A model generated the notes under the pieces. It was not told where the DNA came from. It searched no databases and was given only the letters and a program-made list of their open reading frames with translations. Position numbers and translations under genes: made by a program. From contig NZ_CP012669.1 of NCBI RefSeq assembly GCF_001281485.1, positions 868,001-932,000 on the forward strand: a stretch of DNA of 64,000 nt, written 5' to 3'. Numbering within the stretch: position 1 is the stretch's first letter; each line of letters opens with the position of its first letter. The DNA comes from Altererythrobacter epoxidivorans (GTDB taxonomy: Bacteria > Pseudomonadota > Alphaproteobacteria > Sphingomonadales > Sphingomonadaceae). Positions 57,904 to 64,000 of the stretch are shown piece after piece.

Positions 57904-59199
57904 ATGGCAAAGTTCACATTCAACATGCCCGACGTGGGCGAAGGCGTTGCCGAGGCGGAAATCGTCGAATGGCACGTTAAGGTCGGCGATACGGTTTCCG
58001 AAGACCAGCACCTGGTCGATGTGATGACCGACAAGGCCACGATCGACATCGAAAGCCCTGTCGATGGCATAGTCGTCGAAGTGGCTGGTGAAGCCGGCGA
58101 TACGATCGCAGTGGGCTCGATGCTCGTCGTCGTCGAAGTTGAAGGCGAGGTTCCCGACGACACCGAAGAGGGCGAGGGTGCTGCACCTGCACCCAAAGCG
58201 GAAGAAGTCGCGGAGCGGATAGAGGTTGAAACCTCCGACGCGAGCGATGCCGATGATGCTCTGGCCGCCGATCCCGCCCCGGAACCGCTGCCTGCTCCTA
58301 CGCCTGCCCCGGAACCGAGGCACGAAGCAAAAGTCCTAGCCACTCCTGCAGTGCGCAAGCGGGCCCGCGATCTCGGGATCGACCTTTCCGAGATCAAACC
58401 GGCAGAGGATGGCCGTGTTCGTCATGGCGATCTCGACCAGTTCCTTGCCTATAATTCGGGCGGAGGGTTTTCGCCTGCTGCCGCCTCTCGTCAGGATGAA
58501 GAGATAAAGGTCATCGGCCTGCGCAAGCGGATCGCGCAGAACATGGCAGCGTCGAAGCGGCACATTCCACACTTCTCCTATGTGGAGGAATGCGATGTCA
58601 CCGAGCTCGAACGCCTGCGTGCGCAGCTGAACGAGGCGCGGGGAAGCAAGCCGAAGCTGACCATGCTTCCGCTGCTGATTACGGCGATCTGCAAGACACT
58701 CCCGCAGTTCCCGATGATAAACGCGCGTTACGATGACGAAGCCAATATCGTCACGCGACATGGTTCCGTGCACCTCGGAATGGCTGCACAGACGGACAAT
58801 GGCCTGATGGTTCCGGTGATCCGCAATGCCGAATCGCGTAACCTCTGGCAGCTGGCGAGCGAGATCGGTCGCCTGGCCAATGCAGCGCGCGATGGTTCTG
58901 CCAAATCCGACGAACTTTCCGGTTCGACACTGACGTTGACCTCGCTCGGCCCGCTGGGCGGTGTCGCGACCACTCCTGTGATCAATCGACCGGAAGTCGC
59001 GATTATCGGCCCGAACCGTATTATCGAGCGTCCGATGTTCGTCAGCGACGGGCAGGGCGGCGAGAGAATCGAGAAGCGCAAGCTGATGAATATTTCGATC
59101 AGCTGCGACCACCGGGTCGTCGATGGATACGATGCTGCAAGCTTCATCCAGGAGCTGAAAAAGCTCGTCGAAACACCTGTTCTGCTGCTGACCGAATAA
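57904..59199 (+). CDS. bkdB: Branched-chain 2-oxoacid dehydrogenase E2 (dihydrolipoyl acyltransferase)
   Basis: A 431-residue core: one lipoyl domain (Lys44 in MTDKATIDIES), an Asp/Glu/Pro/Ala-rich linker (residues about 80-135), a peripheral-subunit-binding domain (ATPAVRKRARDLGIDLSEIK) and the catalytic domain ending SISCDHRVVDGYDAASF with the His-Asp pair. It starts 6 bases after E1 beta. No E3 (lipoamide dehydrogenase) follows, so E3 must come from elsewhere. Confidence 0.94.
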   Translation: MAKFTFNMPDVGEGVAEAEIVEWHVKVGDTVSEDQHLVDVMTDKATIDIESPVDGIVVEVAGEAGDTIAVGSMLVVVEVEGEVPDDTEEGEGAAPAPKAEEVAERIEVETSDASDADDALAADPAPEPLPAPTPAPEPRHEAKVLATPAVRKRARDLGIDLSEIKPAEDGRVRHGDLDQFLAYNSGGGFSPAAASRQDEEIKVIGLRKRIAQNMAASKRHIPHFSYVEECDVTELERLRAQLNEARGSKPKLTMLPLLITAICKTLPQFPMINARYDDEANIVTRHGSVHLGMAAQTDNGLMVPVIRNAESRNLWQLASEIGRLANAARDGSAKSDELSGSTLTLTSLGPLGGVATTPVINRPEVAIIGPNRIIERPMFVSDGQGGERIEKRKLMNISISCDHRVVDGYDAASFIQELKKLVETPVLLLTE

Positions 59200-59225
59200 A
59201 GTTTGATTTTTAGCGCCAAGGCTTG

Positions 59226-59254
59226 TTGACAGCATCTGTCGGCAGCCTTATTGG
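59226..59254 (+). promoter_or_regulatory. Sigma70-type promoter of tRNA-Asp
   Basis: TTGACA (consensus), 17 bases, TATTGG; it ends 35 bases before the mature tRNA. Confidence 0.6.
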
Positions 59255-59289
59255 CGCGTCTCCCAAGAGGCGCTAGCCGCTCAATATGC

Positions 59290-59366
59290 GCGGGTGTAGC
59301 TCAGTTGGTTAGAGTGTCGGCCTGTCACGCCGAAGGTCGCGGGTTCGAGTCCCGTCACTCGCGCCA
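59290..59366 (+). tRNA. tRNA-Asp (anticodon GTC)
   Basis: 77 bases with acceptor stem GCGGGTG / CACTCGC (one G-T pair), D arm TAGCTCAGTTGGTTAGAG, anticodon loop CTGTCAC with GTC, T arm CGGGTTCGAGTCCCG, discriminator G and an encoded CCA. Confidence 0.97.
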
Positions 59367-59400
59367 CTTGGGAACTTTCACAGAAATGATGGAAGTGCAG

Positions 59401-59429
59401 AGGCAGGCGGTTCTACCGCCTGCCTTCTT
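59401..59429 (+). terminator. Terminator after tRNA-Asp
   Basis: AGGCAGGCGGT and ACCGCCTGCCT form a perfect 11-bp stem with a TCT loop, followed by TCTT. The stem is very stable but the U-tail is short. Confidence 0.7.
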
Positions 59430-59475
59430 GCGCGTACATTCCTGAAATTGAGAAATCGGGTTGCGGGAAGGCCTT

Positions 59476-59691
59476 TCAGCCCCAGCGGCCAGTCTCCATC
59501 CAGATTAGAAACCGCCTGAGAGGCAGAAGCCAGATCAGGCCGAGCACGATGTAAACCGCCATCTGCAACAAGCCAGGCCACGAGGCGATCACATCGGGCA
59601 CATAACGTGCCACAACGAGGCCATAGACGATCAGAGCTGCCAGCAATCCGAGGATGCCGACCGGGATTCGCCAAGTGGGTTCTTCACGCAT
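59476..59691 (-). CDS. DUF2842 small two-span membrane protein
   Basis: A 71-residue protein with two hydrophobic spans (VGILGLLAALIVYGLVV and GLLQMAVYIVLGLIWLLPL) separated by ARYVPDVIASWP and ending RRFLIWMETGRWG. The length and the ending match the DUF2842 family of Alphaproteobacteria, whose function is unknown. Its ATG shares a base with the fau stop (TGATG). Confidence 0.88.
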   Translation of the reverse strand: MREEPTWRIPVGILGLLAALIVYGLVVARYVPDVIASWPGLLQMAVYIVLGLIWLLPLRRFLIWMETGRWG

Positions 59692-60266
59692 CAGAATGGT
59701 CCGTACATGCGGGTGGGGGTGACTACCAGATCGAGCGGGCGATCATGGGCCTCGACCGGCAATTCGTCCACCAGTTGGCAGTCCCATGCGAGACCGATTG
59801 TTCTGGTTTCCGGATGCTGCTCTAGCCAGCGGTCGTAATGACCGCCACCCTGACCCAGGCGTTCACCTCTTTCGGTAAAGCCGATCAGCGGCATGACAAG
59901 CACATCGGGTACGATCTTTTCTGCGGCGGGTCCTGGCTGCATCAATCCGAAAGGCCCCTCGACCAAGTCAGTTTCCGCGAAAGGATCGATATGCGACGCA
60001 AACTCCATTGCGGAATCTCGAGCAGCAAAACGGGGAAGTGCCAGCCTGTGACCGTTTTCATGGAAAAAGCCGGCGTAATGTGTTGCGGGCGCCTCGTCCG
60101 CGTTGGCGCGGTAGAGCCCGATCGTAGATCCTGCCGGAATCAGATCGAGCAGGGGCCGCGGAGGTCGACGGAAGACCAGTCCGCGCATCGCGTCGGGCAA
60201 AGCATCGACATGCTGGCGGCGCAAATTGCGAAGTTCAGTGCGGAGTTGGGATTTGGTCTTCATCAT
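59691..60266 (-). CDS. fau: 5-formyltetrahydrofolate cyclo-ligase
   Basis: A 191-residue enzyme that recycles 5-formyl-THF to 5,10-methenyl-THF with ATP. It begins with the basic helix KTKSQLRTELRNLRRQH and has the signature LIGFTERGERLGQGGGHYDRWL. It is downstream of 6S RNA and zapA, the conserved zapA-ssrS-fau order. ATG 60263 is a near-equal alternative start. Confidence 0.93.
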   Translation of the reverse strand: MMKTKSQLRTELRNLRRQHVDALPDAMRGLVFRRPPRPLLDLIPAGSTIGLYRANADEAPATHYAGFFHENGHRLALPRFAARDSAMEFASHIDPFAETDLVEGPFGLMQPGPAAEKIVPDVLVMPLIGFTERGERLGQGGGHYDRWLEQHPETRTIGLAWDCQLVDELPVEAHDRPLDLVVTPTRMYGPF

Positions 60267-60289
60267 GCTTGCAAAGGTAGCGGAACCAC

Positions 60290-60445
60290 CATGGGTCGTT
60301 TGCTCGAGAAATCCTCTGACGCCTAAACGTCAGGTGGGCGCCGTTTACTCCAGCCCCCGGGACGAACCCGTAAACCGGAGCAGGGACAGCTCCCTAGGAT
60401 TGCTTATAGCCTCAGGGATATTCAAACGGCTCGTGCCGGGCAGTC
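60290..60445 (-). ncRNA. ssrS: 6S RNA (approximate ends)
   Basis: The 193-base gap between zapA and fau is where proteobacterial 6S RNA lies. The minus strand can pair CGTTTG (near 60423-60428) with CAAACG (near 60297-60302) to close a long hairpin. It contains inner stems such as CTGACG/CGTCAG and AGGGAGC/GCTCCgGT-like segments, as expected for the rod-like RNA that mimics an open promoter and binds sigma70 RNA polymerase. Ends are estimated from pairing only, and I did not find a clear promoter. Confidence 0.62.
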
Positions 60446-60459
60446 CCGCCGATCCCTAT

Positions 60460-60912
60460 TTAGGAGCCGCTCGTCGTTGCCTCAAGCAGGTCGGCGGATT
60501 TTTCGAGTTTTTCGGCTATCATTTCGAGCAGCGGTGCTGTCGCGTCACTTGGCTCGACGTCGGCTTTGGCAGGTTTGCGTTCTTCATAGCGTGCCAATTC
60601 CTTCGCCATGGCGTCCCGCTCCGCCTTCAGCGCGTAAAGCTCGAGCTGCAGCTCCTTGAGCTTTTCCGCCGTTTCGTCGGAGGCGCCAGCATCTATTGCT
60701 GAGCCATTGCTTTTTCGCGACTCATCGACCTCATCGGCAAGGAGGAGCGCTGCAAACAGGAGGTTCTGGGCGGGCGCGTTGCTGAGATTGCCGCCGAGTT
60801 TCGCCAGCTTTTCGTCGATAACCTGGCCGAGGTGTCGCACCTGCGCCTCTTCGCCATCTGCGCAAGCGACCGTGTAGTTCCTGCCTGCAATCTGCAGTGT
60901 AACCTGGCTCAT
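60460..60912 (-). CDS. zapA: Cell division protein ZapA
   Basis: A 150-residue FtsZ-ring protein: N-terminal ZapA domain (SQVTLQIAGRNYTVACADGEEAQVRHLG) and a long coiled-coil helix through about residue 140 (DETAEKLKELQLELYALKAERDAMAKELARYEER). It is longer than gammaproteobacterial ZapA (about 110) but usual for Alphaproteobacteria. Its start overlaps the zauP stop (ATGA). Confidence 0.93.
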   Translation of the reverse strand: MSQVTLQIAGRNYTVACADGEEAQVRHLGQVIDEKLAKLGGNLSNAPAQNLLFAALLLADEVDESRKSNGSAIDAGASDETAEKLKELQLELYALKAERDAMAKELARYEERKPAKADVEPSDATAPLLEMIAEKLEKSADLLEATTSGS

Positions 60913-61115
60913 GATTCAAGGTCCGCTATAAGCTTGTCGAGATCGCGGAGCGTGTCGGCGACGTCTTCGCGCAAGGCCTCGTGCTTGTTGATCAGGGCCA
61001 TGACCTTGGATGATCCCCCATTCGCCGAGGTGGATAAAATGGAAGTCGCAGCATCGATACGGGCCAATGCGGCCTCGATCCGTGCCTGTGCGGCTTCGCG
61101 ACGGTCCTCCTCCAT
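60909..61115 (-). CDS. ZauP-like coiled-coil protein
   Basis: A 68-residue mostly helical protein (EEDRREAAQARIEAALARID, then KHEALREDVADTLRDLDKLIADLE) encoded directly upstream of zapA and coupled to it. In Caulobacter the gene upstream of zapA encodes ZauP, which binds ZapA and sharpens the Z-ring; position, size and coiled-coil character fit. It has no Shine-Dalgarno, and a promoter places transcription start at the ATG, so it is probably leaderless. Confidence 0.75.
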   Translation of the reverse strand: MEEDRREAAQARIEAALARIDAATSILSTSANGGSSKVMALINKHEALREDVADTLRDLDKLIADLES

Positions 61116-61121
61116 GACGTG

Positions 61122-61150
61122 AAAATACCAACTTTGCCGTTTCAAGGCAA
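61122..61150 (-). promoter_or_regulatory. Promoter giving a leaderless zauP-zapA transcript
   Basis: On the minus strand TTGCCT (61150-61145) and TATTTT (61127-61122) with a 17-base spacer. Only 6 bases separate the -10 box from the zauP ATG, so +1 should be the A of the ATG. Confidence 0.6.
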
Positions 61151-61335
61151 AACCTTGGGCCGTCCTGTTGATAAGTGTTCGCGGCAGGGCGACGAAGTTC
61201 GACTTATGGGGATGTGCAGCGTGTCTTGCTTGACCTAGCTGGACCCATCCGCGAAGGGTCGCCCCGCGCCGAATCGACACGCGGGCCAACGCGGTTTTCT
61301 GGAGGCCTGCGCACACCAGCAGGAGCCTTGTCCGC

Positions 61336-63336
61336 ATGAGTTTCGACACCGCCCGTTTGCAAAACATGGCAAACGCCATTCGCGCCCTTTCAATGGACGC
61401 GGTCCAAGCGGCAAATTCCGGGCACCCCGGCATGCCGATGGGCATGGCCGACGTCGCGACCGTATTGTGGTCCAAGTATCTCAAGTTCGATCCCGCCCGT
61501 CCGGACTGGGACGACCGCGACCGCTTCGTGCTGAGTGCGGGTCACGGCTCGATGCTGGTTTACAGCCTTCTCCACCTATCCGGCTACGTAGAGCCGACGA
61601 TGGACGACATCAGGAATTTCCGACAGCTTGGCAGCCCGTGTGCCGGTCACCCGGAGAATTTCCTCCTGCCCGGTGTCGAATGCACGACCGGCCCATTGGG
61701 ACAGGGCCTGGCGATGGGTGTCGGTATGGCGATGGCCGAACGTCACCTCAATGCCCTCTTCGGTGATGAACTGGTCGACCACCGCACATGGGTGATCGCC
61801 GGTGACGGCTGCCTGATGGAAGGTATCAATCACGAGGCGATCGGGCTTGCCGGCCATTTCAAGCTGGGCCGCATGATCGTCCTCTGGGATGACAACAACA
61901 TCACCATCGATGGCACGACCGATCTTTCGACCTCCGAAGACATCAAAGCGCGCTATCGCGCGACCGGTTGGCATGTCGCCGAGTGCGACGGTCACGATTT
62001 TGCCGACATTTCGCGCGCAATCGAAGAAGCGATGGCCGATGAAAGGCCTTCGCTGGTCGCTTGCAAGACGATCATCGGGAAGGGCGCCCCGAACAAACAG
62101 GGCACCAGCGCGACTCACGGGGCGCCGCTCGGTCCGGACGAGATTGCCGCCGCGCGCGAGGCGCTGGGCTGGACCGCAGAGCCCTTCGTAGTACCGGACG
62201 ATATCCTTGCCGATTGGCGATCGACGGGTGACGCCGGTAGAGGCATCTCGTCGGATTGGGACGCCCGACTGGCGGCCGACGAAGGCCGCGGCGCTGCATA
62301 TAACGATCATATGGCCGGCATTGGCGATCGCGCATCTATGGCTGTGGAACAGCACATCAGGGCGCTGGCTGCAGAGCCAAAGAAGGTCGCAACCCGCAAG
62401 GCGTCGGAACTGGCGCTTGGCCCGCTGACCGAAAAGCTCCCTCAGCTGATTGGCGGATCGGCCGACCTTACCGGATCGAACAACACCAAGACGCAGTTCA
62501 CTGCGCCGTTCGTGGCTGACGATTATTCGGGCCGGTATGTCTATTACGGTATTCGCGAATTCGGCATGGCTGCCGCGATGAACGGCATGGCCCTGCACGG
62601 GGGTGTCACGCCCTACGGCGGGACCTTCCTGATCTTCAGCGACTATTGCCGCAACGCGATCCGCCTATCGGCATTGCAGCAGGTCGGCGCGGTGTACGTC
62701 CTGACCCATGATTCGATCGGTCTCGGCGAAGACGGCCCGACGCACCAGCCGGTCGAACAGGTAATGAGCCTGCGCCTGATCCCGAATCTAAACGTCTATC
62801 GCCCGTGCGATACGATCGAGACGGCGGAATGCTGGGCGCTCGCATTGCAGGACGACAAGACGCCGTCGGTTCTTGCGCTATCTCGTCAGAACCTGCCGCA
62901 GCTTCGCGGCGAAGGGGACGGCGGCTGGTCTGCTGCTTCGAACCGTTCTGCCAAGGGGGCCTATTGCTTGCGTCCGGCTTCTGCGGATCGCAAGGTCGTG
63001 TTGATCGCGACGGGTTCGGAAGTCGAACTGGCGGTCGCAGTAGCCGACGAACTCAAAGGCAAGGGCATTGGCGCGGACGTCGTTTCGATGCCTTGCATGG
63101 ACATCTTCGACCTTCAGGATGCCGGCTATCGCTCGGAACTGCTCCCTGCGGACGCGCTGAAGGTTTCGATCGAGGCCGGCAGCACGCTTGGTTGGCAGAA
63201 ATACACCGGGAACGACGGTTTGAATATCGGCCTGGACCGCTTCGGTGCCTCTGCACCGGCAGAACAGCTCTTTGAAAAATTCGGCTTCACTGCGGACGCT
63301 ATCGTTCCGCAAATCATGAACAAATTGAACGACTAA
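61336..63336 (+). CDS. tkt: Transketolase
   Basis: A 666-residue thiamine enzyme of the pentose phosphate pathway. Motifs: SGHPGMPMGMADV (residues about 28-40), the ThDP/Mg site GDGCLMEGINHEAIGLAGHF..DDNN and DSIGLGEDGPTHQPVE in the C-terminal half. It starts a sugar-phosphate operon with gap following at 63352. The 220-base region upstream, shared divergently with zauP, shows no single clear tkt promoter. Confidence 0.96.
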   Translation: MSFDTARLQNMANAIRALSMDAVQAANSGHPGMPMGMADVATVLWSKYLKFDPARPDWDDRDRFVLSAGHGSMLVYSLLHLSGYVEPTMDDIRNFRQLGSPCAGHPENFLLPGVECTTGPLGQGLAMGVGMAMAERHLNALFGDELVDHRTWVIAGDGCLMEGINHEAIGLAGHFKLGRMIVLWDDNNITIDGTTDLSTSEDIKARYRATGWHVAECDGHDFADISRAIEEAMADERPSLVACKTIIGKGAPNKQGTSATHGAPLGPDEIAAAREALGWTAEPFVVPDDILADWRSTGDAGRGISSDWDARLAADEGRGAAYNDHMAGIGDRASMAVEQHIRALAAEPKKVATRKASELALGPLTEKLPQLIGGSADLTGSNNTKTQFTAPFVADDYSGRYVYYGIREFGMAAAMNGMALHGGVTPYGGTFLIFSDYCRNAIRLSALQQVGAVYVLTHDSIGLGEDGPTHQPVEQVMSLRLIPNLNVYRPCDTIETAECWALALQDDKTPSVLALSRQNLPQLRGEGDGGWSAASNRSAKGAYCLRPASADRKVVLIATGSEVELAVAVADELKGKGIGADVVSMPCMDIFDLQDAGYRSELLPADALKVSIEAGSTLGWQKYTGNDGLNIGLDRFGASAPAEQLFEKFGFTADAIVPQIMNKLND

Positions 63337-63351
63337 ACAGGAGTTTCTTTC

Positions 63352-64000
63352 ATGGCGACGAAGGTTGCGATCAACGGTTTCGGACGTATTGGGCGCCTTG
63401 TTGCCCGGGCCATTCTGGAACGTCACGACCACGATCTCGAACTGGTTTCGATCAACGATCTGGCGGACACCAAATCGAACGCCCTGCTGTTCCAGTACGA
63501 CAGCACGCATGGGCGCTTTCCGGGCACCGTCGAAGTCGGCGAAGGCTTCATCACGGTCAACGGCAAGAAGATCGTGGTCACCAGCGAACGCGATCCCGGT
63601 AACCTGCCGCACGCAGAGCAGGGCGTCGATATCGCGCTCGAATGCACCGGCTTCTTCCAGAGCCACGACGCAGCGGAACCGCACCTGAAGGCGGGGGCAA
63701 AGCGCGTGCTCATTTCGGCGCCCGCATCTGGCGTGTCGGCGACCATCGTTTACGGCGTGAACCACGAAACGCTGACTGCAGACGACGTTATCGTCTCCAA
63801 TGCCAGCTGCACCACCAACTGCCTGTCGCCGATGGCCAAGGTGCTTCACGACACGGTCGGTATCGAACGCGGTTTCATGACCACGATCCACAGCTACACC
63901 AACGACCAGCGCATGCTCGACCAGATGCACAGCGACATGCGCCGTGCGCGCGGCGGTGCGCAGAACATGATACCGACCACTACCGGTGCTGCCCGCGCGG
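63352..64000 (+). CDS. gap: Glyceraldehyde-3-phosphate dehydrogenase, N-terminal part (cut by window edge)
   Basis: 216 codons are present of about 335. The NAD-binding start ATKVAINGFGRIGRLVARAI and the catalytic SNASCTTNCLSP (Cys153) are intact, as is the following HSYTNDQRMLD. CAGGAG lies upstream. It follows tkt by 15 bases, probably one transcript. Asp near residue 33 (SINDLAD) points to NAD rather than NADP. Confidence 0.96.
   Translation, partial: MATKVAINGFGRIGRLVARAILERHDHDLELVSINDLADTKSNALLFQYDSTHGRFPGTVEVGEGFITVNGKKIVVTSERDPGNLPHAEQGVDIALECTGFFQSHDAAEPHLKAGAKRVLISAPASGVSATIVYGVNHETLTADDVIVSNASCTTNCLSPMAKVLHDTVGIERGFMTTIHSYTNDQRMLDQMHSDMRRARGGAQNMIPTTTGAARA

Overview
The window is high-GC, densely packed chromosomal DNA from an alphaproteobacterium. 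It is most likely a member of Sphingomonadales in the Erythrobacteraceae range (Erythrobacter, Qipengyuania or Altererythrobacter type). The support is the gene order (divL-tsaE-amgK-murU-addB-addA-trxA; zauP-zapA-6S RNA-fau), a DivL-type kinase with tyrosine at the phosphoacceptor site, two Flp pilins, EcfG-like promoters and a PccR-type regulator. Nearly all of it is core genome. I see no phage, transposon, CRISPR array or integrated island, and no gene-free stretch over 300 bases.

Layout. 1-10521: a propionyl-CoA/methylmalonyl-CoA operon (pccB, epimerase, mutase, pccA) with biotin synthase, a GST, a crotonase-fold enzyme, an esterase and csaA inside it. It is headed by a divergent PccR-like regulator and TTTGCAA-type boxes. 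10538-13437 (minus): aroK, aroB, a cyclase-family hydrolase and an exported protein. 13506-18918: a coupled set of a small membrane protein, a 612-residue exported protein and a XerC/D recombinase, then accA and a lipoprotein M48 protease. 19018-25520: two Flp pilins, a Nudix enzyme, tRNA-Arg, hemerythrin, phospholipase D, folE, a thioesterase, peroxiredoxin and ahcY. 25626-36961: divL to trxA, a run of overlapping genes joining cell-cycle control, tRNA modification, wall recycling and double-strand break repair. 36958-38987 (minus): argJ and an IMPase-family phosphatase.

39071-45901: a TonB-C-like protein, a small exported ORF directly before secA, secA, a TSUP permease, a 50-residue unnamed gene, tRNA-Asn, nadK and a stand-alone EAL protein. 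45912-53200: mfd and sdhE, then recG, a small exported protein, a tyrosine phosphatase and a PMP3/YqaE membrane peptide with a textbook EcfG promoter. 53309-59366: an SDR enzyme, entericidin, tRNA-Pro, thyA, the branched-chain 2-oxoacid dehydrogenase genes (E1 alpha, E1 beta, E2) and tRNA-Asp. 59476-64000: DUF2842, fau, 6S RNA, zapA, zauP, then tkt and the 5' part of gap.

How it fits together. Breakdown of valine and isoleucine through the bkd complex ends in propionyl-CoA, which the first operon carries to succinyl-CoA using biotin (bioB is in the same operon) and B12. Repair genes (addAB, recG, mfd) and envelope or division genes (divL, murU, zapA, secA) make up much of the rest. I found no convincing new multi-gene system. 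The best leads are small: a SecM-position ORF before secA, a 50-residue gene whose ribosome binding site may be folded away, a probable leaderless zauP transcript, and unnamed exported proteins held inside well-known operons.
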